NCBI RefSeq assembly: GCF_964340395.1
Contig: NC_135563.1
Span: 13,609,151-13,673,150, forward strand
Length of the DNA: 64,000 nt
Origin: Glandiceps talaboti
Taxonomy: Eukaryota > Hemichordata > Enteropneusta > Spengelidae
Direction: 5' to 3'
Under the pieces are notes generated by a model that worked only from the letters and a program-made list of their open reading frames with translations, was not told the DNA's origin and ran no database searches. The position numbers were made by a program, and so were the translations under genes. Of the stretch, positions 25,593-39,799 are shown piece after piece. The stretch's first letter is position 1, and each line of letters starts with the position of its first letter.

Positions 25593-28500
25593 GATAGAGT
25601 CATAGTATGTGTATCATTCATTTCGAAGAACCAGGCATTACATTTAACCTATTCACCCAATGGTCGTTTTTGATCTTTTACACTTTAAATTCATCATTCT
25701 ATTTGCATGGCACTACTTGTGTAGCTCTAAACGCTGTATAAGAATATTTATCGGTAAATTTATTGGTTGGTAAATTTATTGGTCTAAAAAATGACTAAAG
25801 TTCCATGAAAGTTTTTAATGAATGGAAATATATGACAGGGCATCCCAGCTGCATGGACATCAAATTGAAGGACGTGGGATTGGCGTATTGATTTTCAAAG
25901 ACAAAGTTGGAAGTATATATGCGAGGCTAGAGCGTTATTCAAAATTACCAACTGATTTACCAACACTGTTGTACACTATTTCATCAATTTTAATTATATC
26001 TCTTTTCTTTATAGACAGAATCCATAGTTCAAAGTCTGATAATATTTCGTTGACATCGGAATTTTCTTCGACGTCTGCGTGGCTAATTCTGGACCAACTG
26101 AAGTTGAACTTGAGAGAGCAACATCAAAAACTTGCTATAATTAATTCACTGTACACAGAGTTCTCAATAGCCTAATTCCAAGCATTACACCCTGTTTTAT
26201 CGTGGTTCAAATCTGCCGTTTCGTCCACCAAGAGCTCAAGAGCTTCACTGAGATTATGATGTCGTAAACTAGTACTAATCAGCGGGCTTCCCGGTAGCAA
26301 CGCACGTTGAACCTAAGTTCTATCCCCAAGAAAAATACGAAGATCTACAAGACTTCCTATTTGCTGACAAGTCACGTACAAGAGACCCCAGGGACATTTC
26401 TCGATCAAACCACAGTTTTACAATCATGACAATAAGAAACGAATCGTGCCTCATGTAAGCACGAGTTCAGGTTTTACTAGTAGTAGTACGTGTATAGAGG
26501 AACACGACAACTGGCAGCGACAATGTCCAACTACCCAGCTGATACACAACTTGTACAGATATAACGGTACTAGTAGAATGCTTCAAGTGACATTACAAGT
26601 ATTTAAAGGGTAATGTGATAGCCCTGATGACCTGATATGAACCCAATACAGCTGATTTTACGTGTCACTAATCACGAATGACCCTAAAGTGACCTACATT
26701 CCTGTTCTATGGTCATCGCACTTTTAATCTTTCAAATCTCATTGACCGTACGGTCGCGACCACTTCGTTTCAAGTGTATCCGACATTGCATTGACCACAA
26801 TGTAAAGAAAGATTACTATACAAAGTTAACAAGTCAACCAAGGAAACGTAGCATAGTATTTATAGCAGACCCCGGGTATTAATGAAGAACAATAATTTTA
26901 AATTAATAGATCACGTTAATGAGCAATATTCACCCGAGAGTATGTTGTCTATGAAGGAATATTCTGTCAATTCGTTTAAGCTTGTGTTTCAGGATTCACC
27001 TTCTATTTTTAGGATTTGTGTGGGGACTCCGAACGATCACTGGAAAAGTGGGATGGGCCAAAATAGTGTTTGAGGTTTGACAAAGTTCTGGCCAAATTCG
27101 GGATAAAATGAAACAGAAGCCTAAGTGTAATACTGTAGTCTATTTATTAATGGATGGGTCAAACCTACTCATCAGAAAGGGTTCGAAGGTTTATTCTGTA
27201 ACTTCGTACTCTAGTACATTTTCACTGGTGTACTTTTTTCCCGCGTCACAGGGCAGTTTTCAAGTCAGTACATGGATGACTTAATGTTACCGTAAAAGGG
27301 GAGAATTTAACGACGGCGAAGGATTGTCGCATACTGTCAGAACTTCACCTCATTTGTATCAGTTTAAAAACATGTAGTATTTATGACATTTCTGAATGCA
27401 TTTTTTCATTACTCCTCATTTAAGGCTTAGATGATTCCATCAATAATTTGAGTTTATCGCTGTTCTCTCGACGCTACAGTTATTGTAAGATGCCGTTTTA
27501 CGTTAGATGACAAGGGTCGCGTGGAATGTAAGCTATGCTGACTTGTAAATGGGTGGCCGAGGTCAATCACTGACACACTTTCTACTGAAAGTTTAACATT
27601 GTCCACTACCATTGTATACATAGTGTACAACTGAATTGAAACGCGATTTATACTTATATACTGTGGTATTTTAGCACCCACACTCCAGTATCAATGTCTT
27701 ATTGAATGCAAACTCAACCGAAATAACTCTTGCGAATACAAAATTACCCCTCCCCCTTTGACTCTCCCAGTAATCGAAACATATATTTTTATTTCCATAT
27801 TTAATGCAGTATTTAACATTTTTCCTTGTAACTTAATTTTTATTTCTGTACATAGTAGAATCGTTGAAATAACATTCTTATTAAAAGATCCTGTCGCCAT
27901 TGTTTACTCCGATATGCTGAGTTGACTATATTTTCTCTGATTTAGCCCGGTAGTATTCGGTAAAACAATAACAGTTTTCAACGAGGGGAAAAACAAGGGC
28001 TTTAATACCAATATATTGTACGTCAGGTTGAAAGATAAAATCAGGGCTCTACTCGTATTTAGACAACCCCTGTATGTACCGGTATTCTTTATTGCAGTAA
28101 CTGTTATCGGTTTCTCTGTTCAAGGCTGAACAAAAGCGTATTCATTATACTGAAAGTTATAAGTTGTGAATTTACAACATTCATCATTTACTGGTGTTGT
28201 GTGGAAATTTATAACCTTTACTTCATTTATTCAAGTTCAAGTTTTCTAGTTTAATTCTACCGGTGTTGTATTAGCTACCGAGCTAGATCGCTGTAGTGTA
28301 CTGTCGGTTACCCAGAGACACCTCTGCACTGACGGTGACGGAAGAAAGATAAGTCTGGAACCGATATGCAAATTACGATTATGGGCTAGAAAGTATGCTA
28401 CACAGTGAATCGACCACTGTCTGAGTTCAAACACAACTTGAAGTCAGTGCTCGCAATATTAGTCAACTTGATATTTCGAGGAAGGTCATAGGTCACGTCA

Positions 28501-31240
28501 GTATACAGCAAAAACAAACAACGAGTGACCTTCGGCTTCAACAATTCGTGACTTGATTCTATCTCCATGGGAAAAGTACCCAAGGCCCGAAACAACTTTT
28601 AAAGAATCCTTCTTTTAGAATATATATCTTTCGGAAGCCGAGTCATTACTTCAATTTAATTTTACCACTTTTAAATTCTTCAATAACGTTCTTGAAAATC
28701 ATGTGTTACTCATGTAATATTTAATTGATATAAAATGGTGTATTTATATTCTCTTTCTACTGCTCTAGCTACAACTGGAACGTTTTTTAAAGCCGATATA
28801 ATGATTTGCTTGTCATGTCATACACCTTGAATAGTATTGAATCACCTGTGGGTAAGTGTATTTGTGTAGCTGTACACGTAGTATACATACAGCTGTGGAC
28901 ATCTAAGTGTGTGAATCCTTGTATAACTAGTCAGACTACATTGACTGTATAAGGTAGTATGACTTTTGGATCCGCACCCAAAATTAATGCCCTAATGCGA
29001 TCATGAGTTCAACTTCTAGTTATTACTCTATAGTACTGAATACTTATGGATACAGTCGACCATAGATATATCCTGATTAATATTTACAATAACAAATTAT
29101 GGATATTTCGACAATTTTCTGTATACATGTATTAAAGCTTATGTATTGTTCATCGTCTTATCGATAACTAATACTATTATTAAGTTTTAGTATAGCTAGA
29201 CTAGCTTTAATGTAATATTTTCGATTGTTGTCAGAGTTGAATTTCCCTGTTTGTGTAAAATACCCTAATCTTCTTCTTACCTTAAAATCCTACATTTTTT
29301 CTCCCTAAAAGTTTCACTCATTTGTCTTGGTCATAATTAATATACCACAGTCGATATACACATTTACTGTAAAATGCATCCATTCACCAGCCCCGTCAAA
29401 ACCCAACGTTCTGTAGAAACCCGAAGACGAACCCGTTGTGGTCACGTGATGTGGCCATATGTTGTTTGGCTTACGGCAAAGTCCAAGAAGTATATATTAT
29501 TTTTCGGTGCGCCAGTAGAAAAAAAAATTGTACCCTGGCTTGCAAGAATGCGTATAACAATAACGAGTTTCAGAATGAGTACTGTTCTTGTATTATGATA
29601 AACAATTTTTCGCGAGTTTTATTATAAACACTATTTATCGCCATAATAAAACATGACGTCTGCAAAGTGAACACGTCGAGTGTTTAGTACAGCTTTGACT
29701 TTCCCGCATGTAAGCTTTAATACTATGCCTTAAAGCAGTTTTATTTTATTTTTAATACACATATATTCAAAACACAAATATAGCTTTCTTAGCCATGTTA
29801 TCGCTATTATATCTGTTACTGTAAATCCGCTTTAAAAAATAGCATTTAAGCATGTATTACTGCTAAGTTGTAACTGTTACAATCATTTTGGATGACGAAC
29901 ATTTTCGCAAACCAGATACAGTGCAGTGGGACGACTCCCGTAAAACAGGCCGTGGTTTGCGACGATGAGTGACGAAATGCATCACGTGATCTCTAGTTTT
30001 GACTTTTGCGACGTAAATATCTATGAGTATTGATTGAAATGTTGATGTTGATGTTGAAGTATCGCTGGATTCACAGAATGTGACATACACTGTTCAAAAC
30101 AACATACACTGTCATTTCTAACCGTAGTTATGACTGGAGCTTTCATTTTCCGCCAAAGGCGACGAAAGAGTTATGACGCGCGCAATTCACAGACGCAAAG
30201 GAACACCGAGAAATACTACAATTGCAGAGTCATAGGAAGGTGACGTCATTTTACAAGTAAACAATATGTAAAGGGTATTTCCGTGAGTCTATCGTCATGA
30301 CAGAGCCAATATTTTTAATATCATATTTCATGTCAATTCTATTTATATACTTACAGAGGCGTTTGCTCCATTTATTATTCACGTTCGTACTTTAAATAGA
30401 AAAGAGGCCAAGACTTAATGCAATCAGTAGTGATTCGGTTCGAAAAAACAGCCCGAGTCTTATGCAATGGCATCTATTCACAGGATTTCTTTGTTGTAGT
30501 ATATTTTTTTTGATGCCTTACCGTTGGTTGTTGTTGTTTTATGGGATTATTTTACAAAAAAATATACAATTTACAGTTATTTTATTGGTTTAATATATTG
30601 ACATCCCTTTCAGCCTTTTTGGAGAGATTTAGAATCAGTTTTTTTTACATTTGAAATTTCTGTAGTAATTTGTATGACCGTTGCATGTCTGGATCTTTAC
30701 CGGGACAGTAGCGATTTCCTATTTCTTCACGCCAGAATTTTACATATGGCAAGCCTGTTGCCATGACTACATGTATGTAGAATTTGACGCGTGGGAGATA
30801 ACACGTGCCTATTCATTAATACAGAAGTTACACTAAGCTACAGCGGCTATGAAAAACAAATTTTGCTACTAATACCAATGGAAATGTAATTTGACGTACA
30901 CTTGTCAAATGGGGGGGGGGGGGCAGCTAGACAGAACCTATTTACTGATAAAGTAGTTTCTAGAAATGATATCCAAAGAATGAAATGGTGTAGCAATGAT
31001 ATACTACTTTGCGAGTGATAACAGCTAGCCTAAAACCCATGGCCCAAAGCAGACCAGTTTGACGGATAAATTATGTAAATATAGGCCAATTAGTAAAATA
31101 TAAATACAAATATATTCAAATATAAAAAGTAAGCTTAAATCTAAATAAATGCCAAAATCTTTCCCCTCATCACATATATTATCTTACATATACTTACATA
31201 TACAAATAAAAAACAGCAATAACTGTTTTTATGTTGAGCT
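25593..31240. other. Long intergenic tract
   Basis: No gene is supported in about 5.6 kb. One dispersed repeat (28755-28990) resembles 57902-58080, with shared AACTGGAAC, GAATCACNTGTGGGTAA and TTTGTGNAGCTG blocks. Also present are a run of 13 G at 30911-30923 and a perfect CRE at 30241-30248. Confidence 0.45.
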
Positions 31241-31303
31241 TTGTTTGTTTGTTTGTCTGTCTGTCTGTTTGTTTGTTTGTTTGTTTGTTTGTTTGTTTGT
31301 TTG
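31241..31303. repeat. (TTTG)n microsatellite with CTGT interruptions
   Basis: About 15 tetranucleotide units. Confidence 0.95.
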
Positions 31304-33067
31304 GTTAGTTGATTTTGTTGTTGATATTATTGTTATTTTGTTTCTTAGCTTATGTCATTCCTAAGTTTGCTCTAACTTTTTTAGTGGAAACCCCGGAATG
31401 ATAAACAACTAAGAAACAAAAAACAAAGCTCAAAAAAAAAAAAAAACCAACGCCACGGTTACTGTATCCTGTGTACTGTGGCGGTAATGTGTGTCTGGCA
31501 CAGTGAGCGAATTCATCTTAGTTTTCGCAGTGTAATGAGGAAAAATCTTCTCGGCACCTTCTAAACGAATTTTACTCTGCTGATAGTACGTAGAAAAACG
31601 ATGTGGTGACCACGTGATATAAATATGACCTACAAGTTGGAAAGTAAATAATTTTCACAAATGATGCACAATGTTTTCTTGCGTTTTTGAAGTGGTAAAG
31701 AACTGAAATATCAGCTACGAGCTGCGAGCAGATGAATATTTAGTTTATCAGTTATATTTACGTTCAGTAGGACATTTATGAACTTGGATGATTCCAAGGA
31801 GGTGTAGGACTAACTGAACGCAATGCGTTAGTGTCATTAAAATGTGAGGCCGGTATCTAGAGCAGTCTCCGAGTCCATTGTTCTAAATCAATGTCAGAAG
31901 ACTTCCCTAAACTGAGTGAGTTTACGAGAAAAGTAAGGAAAGGGGAACCTCGCCAACCTTGGTTTGCATACATTATACCCGGGCCCTTTTGTATAGCTAT
32001 GCGTGTCATGGCTTCGTGGAGGCAAACACGGTAAATCGGGGGGAAATCCAGGTTCAAATTCACCTTCGGATTCAACACAAGAGGGCGCACAATCGATATT
32101 TTCTCATGATAAGGTGGGGGGGGGGGGTTATATTGACATATATAACCCGATCTTGTGTCAAGTAGTTCGAAAGCAGAAGCACGTTTTTAATTTGTCAAAT
32201 CTTGATTTATTTGTATTTGTATTTCTGAACTGTACCTTCTCTCCCGATAAAATAGATAGTACGTCTCGTTCTTGTTCCTGTGACTTCTATTGGCAGTTTT
32301 CGTCTAAAATTTTTTTTTTTTTTTAAGTGTTGTGATTGATTTATATTCTGTTAGCAAGGTAGGAAGGTTTGAATGCAATTGGCAGTATGTATGGTATAGA
32401 CGATAATTGCCAGACAAAAATAGAAACATGTTTGACCGTGAATGCAAACAAGCACGTTCTCGCACTCGAAAATTATGCAGATTTATTTCAAATGTATACT
32501 TCCTTTGACGTCACCAGATGGTAATTTATCGCGTAACCTATCGTTACCTAACATTGGTCTGTCATTACGTAGTTTGTGTTCGCAAATTTTTCCTATGTCT
32601 TATTACTTTACATTTTTCTAGGACACTGAAGGACGTCTTCTTTATATGTCGTCTATTTTTTCACTATCTAGAGGACTGGCACTGCGGTTGTGATAAAACT
32701 GTCATTATTACACCTTTTGTTGTTTAATTAACACGATTGTACGAGTGTTACTTTTAATTCTGTCAATATGTCGCGTCTTTCCTCTAAATAAGCCAAAGTC
32801 AGGTGGCCATAGTATATCAAATTGTTGTAGCGCTCAAGTCACACATTGACATTTTGAACGTTCACTACCTTTTCAAAAAAAAGGTCTTCTGTGATGACGG
32901 ATGTGATGAGAAATGGCAAATCTGTTGATTTGTGATCAGAAATGGCGAGCGCTCGAATAACAGACCCAATAAGTAGGAACAGGAACACAAGACAAACCCC
33001 AAGGGGCAAAAACTGACGCAAACACACCCACGACAAATAATCAAAACGAAACTAAGCGAGAACAAAC
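31304..33067. other. Intergenic, no supported gene
   Basis: A run of 12 G at 32116-32127 and a perfect CRE at 32506-32513 are the only sites noted. Short open frames on both strands lack motifs. Confidence 0.45.
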
Positions 33068-33738
33068 CTGGAATAAATGTTACCTATATTCCCTTTCGGT
33101 TTTTGTAGCCTTAGACAACGAGTATAAAGTTGGTCTCAGATTCAGAATCAGATTCACATTGGAGGACAATAATGAGGCCAGGCTCATATTCAGCCTCAGG
33201 TTCAGTCTCATATTCGAAAAATCACGATAACACCAGAAGAAAAGCAGTCAAACAAGAAATTGTACCATAGGACTAAAGGAAATGTCCCACTTCTCACCCA
33301 TCGTAAAATAATACTGCAACAGACTTTTAAATAAGACTAAAATCATCACAACCGCAATGTGTAGATGCATCATTGGAATAGTGCACCTATCAACAAACAC
33401 ATCAGCTGAACTTTGACCCTCGCCCTAATGTATTGGTATTGGCGACAACTTTATCTCTGATTTTCTTGTAATTTTCCCCTTGTAGGCTAAGACATCCCCT
33501 CTCCCACCAAGTGAGTGTGAAGGGGGAACCGGAGGGACATGTCCTGTAGCCTGGACATTATTATTTCTTGTTTGATTGCTTTCAGTAGTGTTATGTGGTG
33601 TTTTATCGTGATTTTTTCGAATATGAGACCGAACCCGAGGCTCAACATGAGACTAGCCTCATATTGTCCTCCAATTTGATCTGATTCTGAATCTGAGACC
33701 AACTTTGTACTCGTCATTAGACAGTATGTATTCCAGGT
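33068..33738. mobile_element. Foldback element with ~230 bp inverted arms
   Basis: The segment 33068-33295 is the imperfect reverse complement of 33508-33738. Shared blocks include AAAGTTGGTCTCAGATTCAG, GGAGGACAAT, TCTCATATTCGAAAAA and AATCACGATAA. About 210 bases separate the arms. There is no coding capacity, and the open frame 33717-33487 is only the right arm. Confidence 0.85.
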
Positions 33739-34582
33739 GAATGGACAAAGGGATATAACAAAAACAAATTATTTGCAATCGTCAGTTACAACAGACTCTT
33801 TCTTTCGTAATTTCTTATAATCAAGTTTATTTCAATTTGTTGACTACAAATTCGTTTATGGTTTACATGTAAAAACTCAAATGACATCTAACTTTTGGCA
33901 TTCTTGACAATTTTTTTGGCGTAAATCATTACTTTGTTTTGTTTCTTTTTGCACCTGCGAAAGCAAATAGTATCGCCAAGAAGACGAGCAAAGCACACAG
34001 CACAGCATGCAATTACACAGATGGTGAACTTGACAAAACCTTAGATATTCCATATGTAATTTTACACTTCAACACTCCGGACTCTGTAGTGGTAGTTTCT
34101 CTGGATTTTAAATCACAGTTATGCCATTCTCATTTACATATATTCTGAGTTTGAATTAATTTCTTTTGGATGTAGCGAATCATAAACCCTCATGACATCC
34201 TGGCATTCTCCTGTGCGTTTCATGATCACTATACAAGATATTCAAAATGATGGTTTACCAGTCGGCTACTTATTTCTCCCACATTTTCTTTCTACCCACC
34301 CACTTTGCACATCCCATGATAGCTGTTCGTATGACGAAAGACTTCTTCACTAATGACACAATGTATTTAAAAGGATGACGTTATCTACGAAATATATGTA
34401 CATTAAAATCATGGTCAGTTTACTAGTATATTTGGAATGGCTCTCCTGCATGTAAGGTCTTATTTGAAGGTTGGTAAATTGAAAGAACCTTCTGTTATCC
34501 AACGAATCTACCTCTAACCCGATGTTAAAATTTGGATGATGTACGAGTCGACTGTTTTAACATTCAAACCTTTAAAGCACAG

Positions 34583-34630
34583 TAAGCAAGCAAGCAAACA
34601 AACAAACAAACAAACAAACAAACAAACAAA
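34583..34630. repeat. (CAAA)n microsatellite
   Basis: CAAG units grade into about nine CAAA units. Confidence 0.95.
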
Positions 34631-34885
34631 CTACAAGACCTATACACATACGCAAGTTTAATAAAAGTAAATGTATATGAAATAAACAGACCTAAGTATT
34701 CATACCAGTATACACGGTATACCAAGGGAGACATATAATGATATAGACAGGCCCAGCAGCTAATGGTAGTGTAGTTACTCATGTGTTTATAAGCATTTTC
34801 ATTTACTCGTGTATATTTGTAACCTTATCAGGGCACATGTCACAATATTTTAAAGTATTCGTATGTATTTGATGTGGGTTTTTTT

Positions 34886-34933
34886 CATTTGTTTGTTTGT
34901 TTGTTTGTTTGTTTGGTTGGTTGTTTGGTTGTT
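34886..34933. repeat. (TTTG)n microsatellite
   Basis: About ten units with GGTT interruptions at the end. Confidence 0.95.
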
Positions 34934-35292
34934 TTACACGGGTCAAGGGCCCCTGTGTTTAAAGTAGTTGAGAGAGTGGCATTACAAGAGATCGGTTTGT
35001 GTGTGTCTGTGAGACAAACATATCAACACATATGATGAATAGTTGGTTGTAGTTTTTTAGGTTTGAGCATCTAAAAGTACACATGGAATATCTGTATGGT
35101 TGGAAAATAACGTCAATTATACGATCCAGTCTATCAACATTTTATTTATCATAGCACTGAAAGAATAGAACAAGTAAGTGACCTTGTTTCAACTGGGTAA
35201 CATAAACACTTAGTTTGACTTGGTTTCACATATGAACGAACATCGATCGTATATAGTAACTGCTCGATGGGTAAAGGTGGTTTTAGATTAAA

Positions 35293-35445
35293 TTACCTTC
35301 TTATAGGTCTTGGGGGTCGAGGGTACATCGGCGGTGTAAAAGTATTACGATAATCAATTTGTCCCATCTGATCATTCTGCAATTTTCGGCTTGGGTCGTG
35401 CCACAGTGGTCTGGATCTCCCTGTCTGATCTCTAGGTGAAGCCAT
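35293..35445 (-). CDS. Possible 50-codon small ORF or first coding exon, unidentified
   Basis: I do not recognise this. The minus-strand ATG at 35445 has a strong context (A at -3, G at +4) and an in-frame stop upstream. A pyrimidine-rich TTTTCTCAG acceptor precedes it by 23 bases. The frame encodes 50 basic, proline-rich residues (start MASPRDQTGRSRPLWHDP, end YPRPPRPIRR) and then TAA. The stop overlaps a fair splice donor (AAGGTAATT), so it could instead be an exon that continues; no partner exon was found. Open frames of this length are common by chance. Confidence 0.25.
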   Translation of the reverse strand: MASPRDQTGRSRPLWHDPSRKLQNDQMGQIDYRNTFTPPMYPRPPRPIRR

Positions 35446-36299
35446 CTTCGATTTTCAAATCCCTCCACCTGAGAAAATATTGTGTATAGCGTCACTGAAG
35501 CAAGATGGAAAAAAATATTTCACATAATGATAGAATCCTATGGCTAACAATAACATCACTGTTTATCAAATGACGCCCTCACCGGTCACTCTGAATAATC
35601 AATGTCGATCACTGAGGAGAGTTGTATGAACTGAGCAATTCAAGTGTCTGCTTTAAAATAAAGATACGATTTTCAAAGAATCAGTACCCACACATGATTC
35701 CAAAAGGGGCGGAGGGAGAGGAAGAAACAAAGCAGTGAAACCCAATTTTAAATCTTTTTTAATTTGCTATGGGGTTCAGCTTGCCAGGTATATTAACGAT
35801 ATATTGTTAATAACTGCTGCTAAAACTCAGAATCAAAGGATTTCCAAAATATGGTTCAGACACTACCGAGTGATCTTTCAATGATAGTTTTTCCAAGGAA
35901 GAACAGTGTTCTAAACCGAAGTTAATGGTCTTTGTGTGAACATATCAGTCTCCGTACTACTTGAGTCTAACACATGTAACTTTATGTGTAAACTGCTCCT
36001 GTTGTCATAGTAACTGGGATTTTGTTGTAATGGTGATTGCCTTTAATTGCTTGGTATGCGGACTTTTCCCCCTTTCGAAAATATGAAGCCATATAATTTT
36101 ATAATTGCATCGACTTATTTTGCTTCGTTTGCCTTGGCTGGCATGGTGACGTCGATCATGTCCTTTCAACGGGTGCCAAGTAGCGGTTGTCTCCAGTATG
36201 TTACCCATGATCTTCTATGCACAAGTGAGCAGTTGTTTCACCATTCGTACTTTTAATGGTGCAAACCTATTCATGGCAAATATGCATTTTCCAGGCAGA

Positions 36300-37090
36300 A
36301 AAACCAAAAAGAGTGCCAATAGCGTTGCAGCACAACTGTATTTGGGCATGGTCTTGTTGCTAGCCATATTTGCATACATTTTCGGAATCTTTATTAACTT
36401 GCCTACCCTTCCCAGTTTCATCTTTGCAATATAAACCATCATTTGGATGTTGCTATGGGGTGGTTTTGTTGCTAGGCATATTAACATACATTTTTTGTTC
36501 TTTATTAACTTGCCTACCTGTCTCTGTTGTTATCCTTGTAATATGCATTATCACTTCACTGTTGCTAAGGGCGTGGCCATGGATGCTAGGGCCAGTTGTG
36601 TCAAAATGCAAATACAAATAACACATCCAGAAACATCCCTACCAAGTTTCAGCCCCCCATTCACCATGTAGTTTTCAAGATATAAGTTTTTGACTGCATC
36701 TTCATGTACACATCCCTATATGCATCTTCATTAAATTTCATCCCAATCTGCTCAGTAGTTTTGAATTACACATTTCAGCCCTAATTTGCATATCACTGAT
36801 GGGATCATCATGTCATGAACAATTCTTAAACTAAACACCCCTAAGAACGCTCCCACCAAACATCAGTCAAATATGGCCAGTAATTTTGGAATTATAGACT
36901 TTTGACCAAAAAGACACACTTTTTAGCCCCAATTTACACATCACTGATGGGATCCTTATGTCAGGAACAATTCTTAAATTAAACATCCACAAGAACACTC
37001 CCATCAAATTTCAGGCCAATCTGCCCAGTAGTATTGGATTTTAAGTTTTTTGACCAAAAATCACATGTTTGACCCAAAAAACGATGTTTT
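36300..37090 (-). repeat. Tandem repeat, ~147 bp period, with flanking related sequence
   Basis: At 36684-37090 about 2.5 units run in tandem. Each has TTTGACCAAAAA, a CACATCACTGATGGGATC block, an AACAATTCTTAAA block and an AATCTGCCCAGTAGT block. The same sequence family appears on the other strand at 12900-13240. To the left (36300-36660) two direct copies of a segment with CTTTATTAACTTGCCTACC occur about 110 bases apart. No coding function is apparent. Confidence 0.75.
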
Positions 37091-38148
37091 GTATCAAATT
37101 TGGTTTTCTGCAACATTCAGGTGAACATCAATGACATCGTATTACCGTGAGATTTATTACTAAATCTTACTTTTTACTGTCACTCATAATGTCACTCACA
37201 TGTCGTAAAATGTAAATATTAATGTAAACATTGACATAGCTAAAATGCAATATTTTAAAAATATATACTTTTCCCGAGTGAAAACATTCGACATTTCAGC
37301 GTTTTCACCTTGACGTCAGCGGAAGGAGACAACACCGCGCTAATTGGGACTTAGTCTGACTTGTTGTTGAACGTTATATGGTTTTAATCCCAAATAAGGA
37401 GGCTTCATTCCCTTTGATTGTATTAAATGACAGAATAAGGTTGCACGTTGAAAAATCACAAGGAGTGTGGTATCTTTGAAGGTAAAATTAATATGATTAA
37501 TAACAGATGATAATTATTATAATAACCTTTTTCCCAATAAACATATCACTTTCCACACATAGTAATTTTAATGACAGTCCTTACAACTTTAAAAATACCA
37601 AGTCTTTAGTCTTTTACGTAGTTACACATTGTTATAATGTTATTTATTTACAGCCGTTGAGACGATATGTTTATAAGCGGAAGCAGAATACTATACATAC
37701 AAAGAACAGTTGAAAAATATGAGCTATTTACACTACTACATGTATTTGCCGATCGCGAGATTTCGTAACACAGTCTAAGAACCTGGCTTCACTAAGTGAG
37801 TGTACACGTCTTACTTCCCAACGAAAATTGAGAGGGAGGCATCCAAACTAGTATTGTTTCATTAGTGGTATTAAAACAGTGAACTCCTAATGATTAAATG
37901 ACGTCACAACTCTATCTGCCATTCAAATATACGTAGCTAAAGAGAGACATCTCCCTGGGGAATATACAATCCATTGCAGCCTCTGTAAGCGCATAGGATT
38001 ACACCCTTCACATAGCAACTTATATCCTACCAGATCCCCATTTATACAGTTGGGTTGAATTAGGCACAACCATTGTTCAATTCTTGCCAACTTGTAGATC
38101 CGCCAACTTGTAGATTCCAAGCCGGTCACTCTAACCATTCAACCAACA
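37091..38148. other. Intergenic with two CRE palindromes
   Basis: Perfect TGACGTCA sites lie at 37311-37318 and 37899-37906. No gene is supported. Confidence 0.5.
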
Positions 38149-38239
38149 TTCATTCATTCATTCATTCATTCATTCATTCATTCATTCATTCATTCATTCA
38201 TTCATTCATTCATCCATTCATTCATTCATTCATTCATTT
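38149..38239. repeat. (ATTC)n microsatellite
   Basis: About 22 tetranucleotide units with one CATC variant. Confidence 0.98.
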
Positions 38240-39628
38240 CGTGGGAGTTTCTGAGAACAGTGTTATCGATATATGTCACAACATAGACAATGGTGGAAAT
38301 CTGCCCTCCACTTTCTATGGTCACAACGCGATCATTGACAAACAAAAATGAATAACGAAAACAAATCAAACAAACAGTGGAAAAATAAATGTGTTACTTT
38401 CTATAATTTCATTTTAACAAAGTGACTATCAGAAAATACCCTGTATTCAATTTCCATAATTATTATATTTTTCATATGTTTTACGTTCTTTAATTATGCG
38501 AAATGTGAAAAAAAATCCACAAAATAAAATAGCAAAGCTTACCTGCTATGGGGAATAGTCGCACAGTTATATCAACCAGTAACCGGTTCAAGCAGTAGGC
38601 ATCAAAGTGCATGATGTTGACGAACAAGGCCCTTATTTATTGCATTGAAAATGACCACACACACACATACACACAACATCAACCACTATTACACAATTGC
38701 ACAACGATGGCTTCAGGACTCCGAGAATGTTTATTTACCAGTGTTGATTAACACCGATGTACGCAAGTTGGTGATAATACGCGGGTCTTCCGTGTTTTGT
38801 GCGACAAGAGTATGGCTGCATTGACGTAATTCTAACTGACACTTCATACCTAGGAGACCACCTATTTACTTATTATGCTCAGTAATTATTGTATAATTTT
38901 AGGTCGTCAAAACATCATACACAAACATGACATCAACAGTAAATGTACACGGTAACGAAATGTTCACTAAAAGAGGCCAAAGAATACTAACTGACCCAGA
39001 GACGGTCGTTAAATTAATCAACGATCAGCAGTTGTCTGTCTGTCCGTCCGACCGTCTGTCTATCTTCAATATTGGTATATATGCGTTCATGATAGTGTCA
39101 CGAAAAAAATGAATGTCGGCAAGAATATTAATGTGCCAAGTGATAACACTAAGGCTACAGACTTGAATATCGATTGTGTGTGTTCAGGTACGTGAGTTTA
39201 ATGTACTCACGATGACGCCAGGGGGGGGGGGGAAATCTTTGCATTCTACCCTGTACCTGTAGGCGTTTACGATATCGCCACTGAAAAATACAAAAAGAAA
39301 ACAAAAACCCCGTGAGGGTTCAAGATATTACGTCAGGGGAAAAATATAACATGAGTAAGTATGACGCAGTCAAGTTAATACCACGGAAACAATTAAAACT
39401 TTAGTAATTGGATCAAAACAAATTGAGGTATTTTCACGCTGTGTTTCCAAGTGAAAGGACATGTCGTCACGTAACTGATATTATATGCTGGAAATATGCT
39501 CCAAGTAAAAAACAAACTAAAAACAATTCGACACAAACATAAACAAAACAAAACAATCCTTAGTGTAATTTCCACACAAAGTAATTTATGTTTATAATAA
39601 TTTACGTTTTATTTCAGAACCTGAGATA
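38240..39628. other. Intergenic, nothing recognised
   Basis: A run of 12 G at 39221-39232. Short open frames have no recognisable features. Confidence 0.5.
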
Positions 39629-39630
39629 AT

Positions 39631-39716
<86 letters not shown>

Positions 39717-39750
39717 TGGGTGTGGGTGCGTGCGTGCGTGCGTGTGCGTG
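39629..39750. repeat. (TA)n-(TG)n microsatellite
   Basis: A TA run passes into about 32 TG units and then degenerate TGCG/TGGG units. Confidence 0.97.
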
Positions 39751-39799
39751 TGTGTGTTTAGTTATAGTTGAGGGATCCAAGCGTGAAACTCCATGACTT

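Noticed and set aside
26283-26458. 57-codon plus-strand open segment after an AATCAG acceptor-like site
   Set aside because: The composition is protein-like, but the pyrimidine tract is poor, no start or partner exon was found, and frames of this length are common by chance.
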